From: Cryptomeria japonica
Taxonomy: Eukaryota; Streptophyta; Pinopsida; Cupressales; Cupressaceae
DNA length: 64,000 nucleotides
Direction: 5' to 3'
NCBI RefSeq assembly: GCF_030272615.1
Contig: NC_081405.1
Location: 155,918,454 to 155,982,453 of the forward strand
Below are positions 33,080 to 44,066 of the stretch, piece by piece. A program made the position numbers and the translations under genes. The notes under the pieces were generated by a model. The model saw only the letters and a list, made by a program, of their open reading frames with translations. It did not search any database and had not been told where the DNA came from. How positions within the stretch are numbered: the first letter of the stretch is position 1; each line of letters begins with the position of its first letter.

Positions 33080-34243
33080 ATTTTGTACTTCTTCAAGAAT
33101 TCCCTTGGGTGTGAAATCTTCACTAAAAAAATATACCAAGCACTCCTAGTTTAGACTTCCACGTGAAGGTGATGAAGAATTGTGAGTCACTAACAATGAG
33201 ACCATCTAATTAGGCTTTAGTTTATTGATTTAACAATTAATTATGAGGCAAGAAAATTTAATATAGCCACTTAAAGATCCTATTGGTAACCAATAATATT
33301 ATCTTTATAAGTCCTATGATCACTTATATAAAAAAACATGTTCCACCCAAGCAAAATAGAGACCATGCCTACCATTGTGGTAGAGTAATTGATAACATCT
33401 ATAAAATATGCTTTCTATGATACTTCTTTGATTTTAAACTCCTTCACATCCCCATTTTAAATGGAGTGGAAACACTTAAATAAAGATGTTATTCAATAAA
33501 ATGTCTTACTTCAAATTCTTTCTTACTAAAGATTAATATATAAATTGAGGATTAAATCAACTTTCCAATATTTTAAAAATTGATATTGAAACATATACTT
33601 CAAAACGTCTATTGCCAATTATTTTATTTATCAATATATATTTGATTCTTTATTTGATATAACTTGTTTTGTTACCCATTTATTAGACACAAACACAACC
33701 ATTACTAATACTTTATTTTACAAATAATATATTAATGTTTTACTACCGTTTACAACGAATAGCTATTAGAACACATTTATGTAATGGGTGCTTTCCCCTA
33801 GTTGAGATTGACAGATCTTTCTTGCTCCGCATGTCTTTTAAAACATAGACGGCGTGCTTCGACGGGATTGCTTACAAGAAACGTTTTTTATGGATTCACT
33901 CCCTCTATTCTCAATGCTCTAACATGTGCTTTCTCCTCATCTCTACCTTGTCAATGCTGTCCTAGTCGTCCGTTAATTGCGATGACTAAATTCTCCTCGC
34001 ACTCACCATACAATATAGAATAATATTATTATGTACTATTCAATTTTCCAACTCGTGTTTCAAATGGCGGCAGTCTATTTCAGAACAGCTGGGCCGCAGG
34101 ATATACAGGAATACCGGGAAGGTTAGCAAGGTACTGATGGGAAATTAAAACAATGAATGTAGGACAAGAAATGGTCATTTACACCTTGAGAATGTTTTTC
34201 AACTGAAACAACTTTTTCAAAGAGCGTGAAGTGACAGTAAAGC
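33080..34243. other. Upstream flank and distal promoter of the CYP74 gene
   Basis: AT-rich to about 33780, then rising GC. No coding content is recognised; 33802-34023 is a CT-rich open stretch without family resemblance. I did not find a canonical G-box (CACGTG). Confidence 0.45.
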
Positions 34244-34251
34244 TATAAAAA
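34244..34251 (+). promoter_or_regulatory. TATA box of the CYP74 gene
   Basis: TATAAAAA within AAAGCTATAAAAATAGC. A start site about 30 bp downstream would leave an 80-nt leader before the ATG at 34357. Confidence 0.7.
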
Positions 34252-34356
34252 TAGCTGCGTGGAAGTTACAATCCACTCGAGCCAGTTTTGAATTCTCGCA
34301 TTCAGATTGCTGCGAAGTTATTGTTTGATTTTCGAGTTGAGAGGAGGTCGAGGGGC

Positions 34357-35781
34357 ATGGCTTATTCGAGCGATGAAGGAGTAGAAGAGGTCCCTGGAAG
34401 CTATGGCTTGCCCGTCATCGGAGCCATTGCGGATCGCTTCGACTATTTCGTAAAGGAAGGGGTAGATGCTTTCTTCAAAACGCGCATAGAAAAATATAAG
34501 AGCACCGTATTCAGAGTGAACATGCCACCTGGGCCGCCTTTGTTTCCTGATCCTCGCGTCATAATCCTGCTGGACGCCAAGAGCTTTCCCATACTCTTCG
34601 ATGTGAGTAAAGTGGAAAAGAAGAACGTCTTCACGGGCGTCTACATGCCCAGCACAGACTTTACCGGGGGCTACCGTGTGCTCTCGTATTTGGACCCTTC
34701 CGAAGAAAATCATACCAAGCTCAAGAATTTCTGCTTCCATGTACTCAAGATCAATGCAAACAGATGGTTCCCAGAGTTCGAGCGGGCCACGGGAGAGATG
34801 TGGGCTAAGCTTGACAAACAATTTGCCGAGTCCGGCAAGGCCGAATTTACCAGTGAGAATTTGCAAATGTGTTTTAATTTTCTGTGCAGGTCGGTGCTGA
34901 ACAGAGATCCTGCAGATTCAGGGCCTGCCAGTCTGGGAACGCATGGGCCTACTTACGTTCAAACGTGGATTGGGCTTCAGCTCGCTCCCATTGCAAGCAC
35001 TGGCATACTACCCAAGATCTTGGAGGAGTTCACCATCCACGCGGTCCCTCTGCCGTTCCTCCTTGTGCGTGGAGATTACGATAAAGTGTATGATTTCTTC
35101 TGGACGTATGGCAAGCAGGCGCTTGATGCTGCGGAGGAGCAGTTCGGTCTAAAACGAGAGGAGGCGTGTCATAATTTGGTGTTCAACATATGCTTCAATA
35201 CCTTCGGAGGAATGTTCATTTTCTTTCCCAGCCTCGTACAACACATTGCGGCTGCGGGCAAGCAGCTGCACGCAGATCTGGCAGAAGAAGTAAGAGCTGC
35301 CATTAAAGAGAATGGAGGATTGAACATGAGAGCGCTGGAGAGCATGGCGTTGGTCCGGTCGACGGTGTATGAAGCGCTGAGGATCGAGCCGCCCGTGCCG
35401 TTCCAGTACGGACATGCGAAAGAGGACATGGTGGTGGAGTCGCACGATGGGAGATATGCGGTGAAGAAGGGAGAGATGCTTGGTGGGTATCAGCCCTTTG
35501 CCACCAGAGATCCCAAGGTGTTTGACAATCCTGAGGATTTTGTTCCTCGACGTTTCATGGGAGAAGAAGGGGAGAAATTGTTAAGATATGTGCTGTGGTC
35601 GAATGGGCCGGAGACTGAGGAGACGACGGTGCATAACAAGCAGTGTGCGGGGAAGAACTTCGTGGTGATGATATCACGGCTACTGGTGGCGCATCTGTTC
35701 GCTCATTACGACTCCTTTGAGATCGACACGTCCAAAACTACCAAAGTTGTTTTTACCTCCCTGCAGAAGGCCACTTCTTAG
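34357..35781 (+). CDS. CYP74 family cytochrome P450, probable allene oxide synthase, intronless
   Basis: CYP74 enzymes rearrange fatty-acid hydroperoxides without O2 or a reductase; allene oxide synthase (AOS) makes the epoxide that leads to jasmonate. The 474-residue frame is uninterrupted. From the N-terminus it shows VPGSYGLPVIG (about 12-22), RVNMPPGPPLFPDP, VEKKNVFTGVYMPS with Phe92, GYRVLSYLDPSE with Ser110, the I-helix FNTFGGM with Asn281, ExxR at Glu339-Arg342 (YEALRIEPPV), YQPFATRDP and the haem loop NGPETEETTVHNKQCAGK with ligand Cys430. Phe92 and Ser110 match Arabidopsis AOS Phe137 and Ser155, the residues that separate AOS from hydroperoxide lyase. The first ATG is 34357; the frame opens upstream at 34288 but without an ATG. 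Only 11 residues precede VPGSYG, so there is no evident plastid transit peptide, unlike CYP74A. A 9-/13-hydroperoxide specificity, or a divinyl ether synthase role, cannot be excluded. Confidence 0.93.
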   Translation: MAYSSDEGVEEVPGSYGLPVIGAIADRFDYFVKEGVDAFFKTRIEKYKSTVFRVNMPPGPPLFPDPRVIILLDAKSFPILFDVSKVEKKNVFTGVYMPSTDFTGGYRVLSYLDPSEENHTKLKNFCFHVLKINANRWFPEFERATGEMWAKLDKQFAESGKAEFTSENLQMCFNFLCRSVLNRDPADSGPASLGTHGPTYVQTWIGLQLAPIASTGILPKILEEFTIHAVPLPFLLVRGDYDKVYDFFWTYGKQALDAAEEQFGLKREEACHNLVFNICFNTFGGMFIFFPSLVQHIAAAGKQLHADLAEEVRAAIKENGGLNMRALESMALVRSTVYEALRIEPPVPFQYGHAKEDMVVESHDGRYAVKKGEMLGGYQPFATRDPKVFDNPEDFVPRRFMGEEGEKLLRYVLWSNGPETEETTVHNKQCAGKNFVVMISRLLVAHLFAHYDSFEIDTSKTTKVVFTSLQKATS

Positions 35782-35846
35782 TTCCCTGTCTGTCACTCTC
35801 TTTAATGTCCCGGATGTCTGTCTAGTATTTCCGCCTCCCCCCACTT

Positions 35847-35852
35847 AATAAA
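35847..35852 (+). terminator. Poly(A) signal of the CYP74 gene
   Basis: AATAAA 66 bp after the stop codon, within CACTTAATAAAGAGG. It gives a short 3' UTR. Confidence 0.65.
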
Positions 35853-36436
35853 GAGGTGCGTAACATTTGTCAAAATGCATCCGGACGGGACAGACTACGC
35901 TTATTTGCATTTTAATATTTGGTGATAATGATCAATTATTTCCTTTCCAGGTCAATGCATCTTTAAAGGTGCGTGAAAATTAAAAGTTTGTTAATGTTAT
36001 TTGAATTATCTTTACTTTGTTGGTGAAGTTGATTGGATTTGAATTACTCTATAATGCTGGATAGCCACAGATGTAATTGTGAGGTCTTTTTAATAAGTTT
36101 GTTGTTTTCATTCATGGCTGACAGAAATGTAATCTAATGATTCGCTTTGCCATTCATAAGTCTATAATAATGTTTGAGTTTTACCTTCTTAATAACTCTC
36201 TTTAAATGAGCTATTTATTTTTTTATATATTACCATTATAATGTCTATTGACATTATAAAAGATAAAAAAGTTAGAATTGTGCCTCAAATGACTTTGATA
36301 AGATGGGCATTTCTTAGCTAAAGAGGTATTAACTTTGACTTGTACTCCTAATACCAACAAATTACCTTCTATCATTTTTCTAAAAATGACAATTGATATA
36401 TGTCAAAGAAAGAAAATAAATTCTTTAACCTTAATC
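35853..36436. other. Intergenic sequence between CYP74 and the Copia nest
   Basis: AT-rich, with nothing recognised. Confidence 0.5.
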
Positions 36437-36441
36437 TAGAT

Positions 36442-36888
36442 TGTTGGTGTAAATAAATATTCATTATGGATATTATTACACTTTACTTAAGTTAACTTAG
36501 GATAATGCATCTCTTCGTAGTTTGGATTTGAGACACTTAGGGAAGTGTGCACATAGGGATAGAGTAGGAGAAATTTCACATTTTGTGGTCTTGTTTTGTT
36601 GTTACACTCCACATTCGGTGGGTCATCCACCTCTTGTGGAATATTATATTATTTCTCCTACCTACCCCTAGTATTTCTTACCTACCCTTGTTTCTCATTG
36701 AGCCACATGTCATGATTGTGTGCTCGTACATCCATATGGTCTTGCCTATATAAAAAGACCTATATTCATTGTATTGGTGAATCCAGTTGATCATTTTCAT
36801 ATTGATGAGAATACAGTTTGTTCTTGTCATTCTTTTGTCTCTATTTTTATACTTTTCACTGTGCCCTTGATCTTGGCAAAATCTCACA
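36442..36888 (+). repeat. 5' LTR of the nested Copia
   Basis: 447 bp, TGTTGG to CACA, with a TATA box in GCCTATATAAAAAGACC (about 36748). It pairs with 50952-51402. Confidence 0.92.
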
Positions 36889-36902
36889 TGGTATCAGAGC
36901 CA
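36889..36902 (+). other. tRNA-iMet primer-binding site
   Basis: TGGTATCAGAGCCA directly abuts the 5' LTR. This is the standard Copia primer site, complementary to the 3' end of initiator methionine tRNA. Confidence 0.9.
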
Positions 36903-37934
36903 TTGGGGCTTCATTGATTGGTTTTTGGAGACATTGTGGAAGGCTTCTATTTTCGGATCTGAGGGACTGCATTTTTTGGAGGCATATTAGAGCGTTGTCA
37001 ACCTCACTATTGCGTCCAGGAGGCTGTTTCCATAAAAATCGAGTATAAATTCGACCTATTTTGGCGAAAATCAATTTTTGGGTGTGGAGGAAATTTTCTA
37101 CCCAATTCGGGCGGTACGGTACAGAATTTTTGGATTTTTTTCAAAAAAATAAAAAAATAATTTTTCAGTTTGTAAATTTAAAAAAAAAAAAAAAAAAAAA
37201 TTTGAAAATTATTTTTGGGATTCGTACCTTCTGCCCAGTCAGCGGCGCACGGTCAACGCCCAGTCAGCGCCCAGTCAACATTTTCTTTGGAAATTTTTAG
37301 ACCCCTCTCCGTTGAGCAGTTTGGATTTTTGGGTCAACTTTGGAGGCCCATAACTTGCTCAATTTTACTCCTTTTTGGGTGCAATTTTTTTGATTTGGGC
37401 TAATTTTTTGTGCTCTTCGCAGTGGTATGGCTATTTTTTGGTTTTGGTGCACAGGTTTTTCGAAATTTTTAGATTCTCTCAGCTGTATCTGTCTAATCCT
37501 CAATTCTGCAACTTCAAAGGCCTCGTTTGAGCTCATACGACCTCCTTTTCAGGGGCTGTTTTTTTTTAAAGTGCATGTTTTCTCATCTACTTTCATAATC
37601 TATGATCAGACTTCATATATTTTAAGTAGAAATTGTACTTTCAGATATTGGTCTTATTTGGTCTATTTGGTCTATTTGGTCCTTGTAAATTGCTTGGATC
37701 TTAGTTTAGATCTCTTGCATTATTAGTTTGAGTCTCTTTTGGCCTTATTGAGGCAATTGTTAAATTGAAATCAGAAGTCCACTTTGTCATTTTTTGCAAG
37801 TGGCCCATTGTACATAAACTAAATATAAAGTGCCAAATCATCACTTTTGGAGGGGTTCTTTGATTGAGTGAATTTGGGGGGGTGTCTTGTGTGATTGTAC
37901 CTCTCTTTCCTTTTGCTCTTTCATTTTTGTTGCA

Positions 37935-38672
37935 ATGAGTCCTCATAAATTTTCACCTTTAACTCCACATAATTATGCATCATGGAAAATTAAAGTATGG
38001 AGCAAATTAATGAAAAAAGGTCTCACGCATTACATAGATGGAACAATAGCAGCACCACCTGATGCTAATACTCAATTAGAATGGCTCACTAAGAATCGCA
38101 TGGCTCTTGGAACTTTGCGCAAGTATGTATCAGATGACCTCATCTTTCATATTGAGAAGAGTACTACAATCAAAGATGCTTGGGATATGTTTTAGAAATT
38201 GTATGGTCAAGTTGATGAAATCAGAGGTTATAAGATTTACAATGAGCTCACCAACTTGGATCCCAAGAGTTTTGATACAATCCAAGATTATGTCACCAAA
38301 GCAAATGAGCTAAGAGCAAAACTTAAGGATTGTGGAATTGACAAAAAGGATGCTCAGTTGATATTCAACTTGTTGGACAAGCTTGCACCAGAATATGTAG
38401 CATTTGTGTCTAGCTTCCAAACTCATCGTTTGATAGTGGGGAGTTTCTATGTTATGCCTTCATTTGATGCTTTCACAGAAATGTTGATATTGGAATAATC
38501 TAAGTTGTTGAACATGGGGTTTCTCAAGTCTTCAAAGTCCAAGACATTGGTGGCTAGTCAAGGGAATCAAGGAAATCAAGGCAAAGATTCCAACAACAAG
38601 AAGAAGCAATCTAAGTCATAGCCACAATAGGAAAAAGGACAATCATCCTCTCCATCACAAGGCAATTTTTCA
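37935..38672 (+). pseudogene. Copia gag fossil, first part
   Basis: Text such as LTPHNYASWKIKVWSKLMKK, EWLTKNRMALGTL and CGIDKKDAQLIFNLLDKL is typical of the Copia capsid-like gag domain. The region is interrupted and is cut at 38672 by the 7.5-kb insertion; the zinc knuckle lies on the far side (46200-46260). Confidence 0.88.
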
Positions 38673-39318
38673 TGTAGTTCCCCTACTCGTTTGAACTTAT
38701 ATTTTACTATTCGTCTTTCTCAGTGGATACATTACCGTGAATTGTTATTTAGATTTATATGACATTATTCCATGCTTAATTTGAATATGAGATGCATGAT
38801 TTATTTACATTATTTATGTACTTGTGATTTATGGCATAGTATGGTTTATTGCAATGTACTCACACTTAATTTTATTTATGCTTGATGTATGTTGTGTATC
38901 TGCGAGTGTATTGGATGCAAGGGGACGATTTTCCTTCACTCATTTCGGTGAGACAGGGAACGTCGCGATTCTCCTTCATCGGTGTGTATGTTGTGTTTTC
39001 TATATGGTATACATGCATGTGTGGTTCGGTGATGTAGGATATTGCAGGTACAAGTATCGGGTAGGTATGACGTAACATCTCCACCTGGCTACACAGGTCT
39101 GAGCGTGCCTTATATTTTTCGATGGAAGTGGAGGAGATAGTAGTTGACCCTATTGTTATTCAGTTACACTCGGGTGAGTGTCGTCAGTTAGTCGTTCCGT
39201 CAATTTGTTCGGTCTTCATATTTGGTTGTTTGACCTTTATGAGAAGTCGCTTGATGCTTGCTTAGTTTGTGTGTTTTGTACTTTTAATTATTGCATGTTA
39301 TTGGTAATTGTTACGTTT

Positions 39319-42180
39319 TGTAAAGCGGAAAAATCGAACCCTAGTCGTTCTCCCCTCCCCAACTCCGAGGAGGGAGAAGGGAGAGTCACTAGGGTTGATG
39401 GTTTTCACTTAGGAGAGACTTTACATTCAAAAGAGGGGTTGAAACCCACAAGATCCAATCCCACGCAATGCAAGATTGGATTCTATATGAGTTTCAAGGG
39501 TTAAGACAGCAAGGCTACCCTCTTTTGTAAAGAATGTAGATATAATGATTAAGCTAGAAATGCATAAAAAGTGATAAAGATTCGCTTATAAACTGAGATA
39601 GGGATATGATATGAAGCTGCGGACCTGTAATTAGCAGTAAAATGTCGAGACGACGCTGTCCTGCAAATTTGAGCAAAAGTTGACGGGACGATGGCGCCCG
39701 GCGTGCACACGGTCCTCCGAAAAATCCGCGAAACAAAGGGGGATCTGTTCGTCTCTGCACAAGGATTCCAGATCTTCAATTTCAGCCGCGTACCTGCAAC
39801 CTACACATAGAAAAGTGAAGACGATTGGGGGGTTAGGGATTAGGGGTTTGCCTTTAGGTCAAACCTCGGTTTTGGAATTAACCAAGAAATGAGAAATGCT
39901 GTAAATGAAATGTAAAACAAGTACTAGTACCTTGTTGTAAGGATGTTTGTATCCTTTTGTGCGAAGGTGTGTAGGGGAAAAAGCGAGACTAAGACAATGT
40001 ACCCTAATCCTAACTTTTGACACACATTGCGGAATACGAAAGAGCCTAGAGATATCGCACGGTTGGCTACTTCTTTTGGTGAAAGAGAGAGCCACGGGAT
40101 ATCTATTAGGATTTCTATTCCCTTGTTGAAATTGAAAGCTAAAATGATACAAGTTCAAACCCTAACCTCGAAATGTAAGTATGAACTAGTAACAAGTTTG
40201 CAGAATTGAGATTAAACAATGAACAGCTGTAAATGTAAGGATAAAATAAGAATGCAGATATGTACCTAGAGTCGAAATCAGACTGAAAATGTTTGGGACG
40301 GGGGCGCGGGCACCACTGTCCTGAAAACTGCACCAGAAACCACTGTTTTGCACCCTGAAACACTGTCTGGAAACTGTCGGAAAGCTGTCTGTCCGGAGGA
40401 CCAGGGCGCCCAGCGCCTTTGTCCCAGGGACCAGGGCGCCCAGCGCCCCTGTCCTGGCAGGACCAGGGTGCCCAGCGCTCCTGTCCCAGTCTTCTGAGCT
40501 GCAATTGCACACAGAGTTCTGTCTCAGTCTCCTCTTTCCGGATCTGTGTCCTGCGGCGTCGTCCGAATCCCGAAACCTGCAATAATATCTGAAAAGGGGG
40601 AAGGGCGGCTATATAGGGTTTTGCCTTAGTCAAACCCCCGCTTTGGTGATTTCCACCTCCACGAATAGCCAAGTTGTTTTGTAAAATGTATTGTGTGTGC
40701 AGACCTAGTGTGTGTGCAAGGTCCAAAATGCAAGAAAGCAAACTAGAGCAACCTAGAAAGTAAACCCTAATTGCTTGTAAATGATAATGTAAATGCTCTA
40801 AATCAAGATGCAATGTGATCTAAAGAATGAATAAATGATGTATCAAAGCTTATGTAAGGACATGAAAACAATATGAAATCATACCCAACCCTCAAGGGAG
40901 GAGTACAAGCCAATCTTCAGTCGGTAATCTCCTATTGTTCTTCAATGTCTTCCAAGCCCTAATTGGATGAATGAATGAATTTGATAGATGCTTCATAGAA
41001 TGATGTTGAGTGTTCTTGAAGTCTTCAAAGATCTGCTCTTTCGCTGCATATCCAGTTCCTCGAAACAAAAATCGGATCCCTTCCAATGAGGAAAGAGAGC
41101 TTTTATGTATGAAACCCTAGGTCGTAAATTCGTATTTTGGCCGACCTAGAGATTGAATATCCCGCCAATTTCTTGGGTTTAAGCTTTATTTTATGATTGG
41201 ATCGTGCTCCCAAAATTTCGGGAAAAATGTTCGGGACCATGTTGCATGGGCGCCATGGTCCCGACAACTTTTCACCAAATTTTCAGGGCCGTCGGATATG
41301 ATGATTTTAGAGAGAATCCCGAAGTTACAGGTGATTTTGAGATGTTTAGACCCCGAAACCAAGCCCCCAAGTTCGAAATAGGACTTAATTAGGGTTTTTG
41401 ATTAAGTGATGTATTGGAGGAATAAAATGCGAAGGGCGCGCTTTAGTGAAAGGGCCCTACTTTATGATGTAGAGAATGATGAAATAAGACTTTAGACCTA
41501 ATTAATTTGATTAATTAAGTTCTTAAGGAGAAATGCAATGCAGAATGCAAAATGCGCTAAGGCGGGTGCTAAACTAGGTGTGAAATTGTACCACCCTAGC
41601 GAGTGCGTACAATTTACGACGCTACAGAAGGTATAGATGTTGTTGTTTGTTGTATGTTGTATGTTGTAGCATGTAATGTGTTGTAAGTGATCTCCTCTTC
41701 AATGGTTGAATCCTTGTCTTGAATGCAACACTTAGCTTTGAATGGAGACTTAGAATGATCAATTGCTTGAAGGAATGCTTGAATGTTTGAATGCTTGAGT
41801 ATAGTTTCCACACTTTTTCCATCATATCGAATGAAAGAGGAAAATGTAGTTTATATACTTGTCAATTAGGGCTGATAAACTGATTTTCCCGACCTTAGGC
41901 CGACCAGGAAAGATAATTTTCCAATTTGCAAACAAAAAGACCCGAGAACCCCATAGGAGACCGGGCCCAAAATAGGGCCAGGGACCAGGGCGCTGGGCGC
42001 TCTGGTCCCACCTCCCGGGACAGCAGGGTGCAAAGGAGGTTCAGGCCAGGGTGCAAGAAAATGCAGTTTTTGGTGTCATGAGCAAGTTTCGGGGTCTCCA
42101 TTCAGGTTTAGTGTTGCGTCGCCATCGTGAAGACCCAAATGCGGTCGAAATTGCAAGTGTCGCAATTTTAGGACGCTACA
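39319..42180 (-). mobile_element. 2.9-kb solo LTR, minus orientation, Gypsy-like
   Basis: Read on the minus strand it starts TGTAGCGTCCTAAAATTGCG and ends CGCTTTACA, with a CGTTT target duplication (39314-39318 and 42181-42185). A minus-strand TATA (complement of GGCTATATAGGG, about 40608) fits this sense. The interior has imperfect repeats about 0.8 kb apart (compare 39830-39900 with 40600-40680) and clusters of GGGACCAGGGCGC at 40398-40490 and 41976-42010. A second TGTAGCGTCG-type start (complement of CGACGCTACA, about 41625) suggests a partial duplication of the LTR head. No coding text is recognised. Confidence 0.75.
40384..40495. repeat. Tandem GGACCAGGGCGCCCAGCGC motif
   Basis: Three near-perfect units of about 33 bp, each GGACCAGGGCGCCCAGCGC followed by a CCTGTCC-type half. 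The half-sites are the same as those of the array at 11778-12870. Confidence 0.85.
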
Positions 42181-42512
42181 CGTTTATTTCGTCTATAAGA
42201 GTAAAAAGTAGTTTTATATTTGGAAGAAAACAAAAGGGTTAAGTGATCTAGTGTCTTAACGTTGTTTACAAATATATGAGTTTCTTATGCATGTCAGTTC
42301 GATAATTGCGACTTGATCGTTTGAATATATGTATATATATTATATACATGGGGGGGGGGACTACCATTTATATGTAGTTATTTGAAATAATGTTTAAGTG
42401 ATTGAATTATCATTGGATAATATCGTCGATTTAAACTATTATGTTGTTTTTGAATATGCATGAATATAAATTAGAATTATATATATCATATTTAATATAC
42501 TTCTTGAACGTG

Positions 42513-42514
<2 letters not shown>

Positions 42515-42600
<86 letters not shown>
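42515..42600. repeat. (AT)43 microsatellite
   Basis: An uninterrupted 86-bp AT dinucleotide run, able to form a cruciform and likely to vary in length. Confidence 0.95.
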
Positions 42601-42604
<4 letters not shown>

Positions 42605-42767
42605 AGTCATTAATCATAAATATTGCAAATCAAAATATATAATGGAGGATTAATGTTTAAATGATTATTAATGAAAGTCATTAATTAAATATTAATCATA
42701 TAATAATAAAATTAAAATAAATTAAAAACTAAATAATGGAAGGTGGCGGGTTTAATAAAGTTAAGTA

Positions 42768-42852
42768 AATTTAACTAATGGATAGGGTGGCCGATAGTAA
42801 TATCGACCACCCCCCTTAATAAAGGGAGGGGTCGGTATTACCACCGACCACC
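42768..42852. repeat. Inverted/direct GGTCGGTATTACCACCGACC motif
   Basis: GGGTGGCCGATAGTAATATC, then GACCACC, is followed 20 bp on by GGGGTCGGTATTACCACCGA, then CCACC. The two copies are both direct repeats and near-palindromes, 270 bp downstream of the AT tract and about 640 bp before a TATA box. Confidence 0.65.
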
Positions 42853-43486
42853 CTCCTCCCTCATATTTTGCACGCCTCCTCCCTTCCATTATTCACGCCT
42901 CCTTGCATATTAATAAAACTACTCCACATCGCAGCAAATAGTGACACCCCCCTCTCGCTGTTCAATACACTAAACCGCCACTCCTCCTTTGCGATGGAGC
43001 CTGCTCCATGGTGAACAGACGTCGACCGCTCCTCTCTCTTGGATAACCAACTTCACAGTGGTCTTTGATCGTTTCTTCCAAGGCTTAGCCCACGTGCTAA
43101 ATGCATGTGGCAAGTTAAGGATAGGTTAATAACGAGGAGATCACGAGTAGTCTTGGCAGCGTAAGCTTTATACTCGCCTCCGCAAAGGAAGACATAGACT
43201 GTTACATATGTCCACAACCTTTGGTTGATAACAGCAAAAGAAATGAATGAGAGGGCACATGTGCCATGAAGATAGGAAAACCATCGATAGGGAGAGTTGC
43301 ATAGTCGATCCATGCTCTACGAGCTGTAGTGACATGTAGACGTGTAAGGTTAAGAATCGATAAACAACTAGAATAATCAAAGAGTTGAGTTTAAGTGAAG
43401 ATGAAAATCAAAGTAATCCATTAAAGACTCCTCATCAAACACCATAACGGAGCCTCAGACTTAGGAGAAGTCATGGGTAATTTTAG

Positions 43487-43494
43487 TATAAATA
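43487..43494 (+). promoter_or_regulatory. TATA box upstream of the H3-tail-like frame
   Basis: TATAAATA within TTAGTATAAATAGAGG, followed by a purine-rich leader (43550-43620). It could start a transcript running to the AATAAA at 44495. Confidence 0.6.
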
Positions 43495-44066
43495 GAGGTG
43501 GGAGTAAGGAGGAAGACACAATTCATTTTTTTGCATCGAAGTAAGGACGGTGGACTCAAGAAGAAAGAATTAGAATAGAGGAGGAAAGTAGAGTAGAGTA
43601 GAGAGATAGAGAGAATACTTTAGGAAGTATCAAAGAGAGTTGGTTATGGTGATAGAATTTTGGAGCAAATTGAAGATAAGGTTCGTAAGCAAGGCACGCT
43701 ATCATTTGGCAGAAGGGCGTTGAGGTCTTGCATTCGAGTTAACTTTGCAAAAGGTCAGGAATTTCTTTGGGTTTTGGATCAATATTATTTACAATGTCTT
43801 AGTTATAAGTAATGATTATGATCTTGCTTATGTTATAGTTATGGTGAAGTATCTTTTATTGTTTGGGTTGGTTAATGAAAAATCATAGAATATTAAGTGT
43901 AATTACATTGTAGCTATAGTAGTGGAATTTTGTTTTAGAACATATTGCACACTTATTATATAAAAGAAATTTTATGTTTTCGTTCAAAACCTAGTTATTA
44001 AGGTTTATTAGACGTTGCTCTAGGAGAGTTTGGGAAGTAATGGCTTATTGTTGAAACGTTACAGGA

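Noticed and set aside
34288-34356. In-frame extension of the CYP74 frame upstream of the ATG
   Set aside because: It opens at a TTG, has no ATG and falls within about 15-85 bp of the inferred transcription start, so I treat it as leader. I chose the first ATG at 34357.
34318-35445. Long minus-strand and alternate-frame ORFs across the CYP74 gene
   Set aside because: They are shadows of a GC-richer coding region with no family resemblance.
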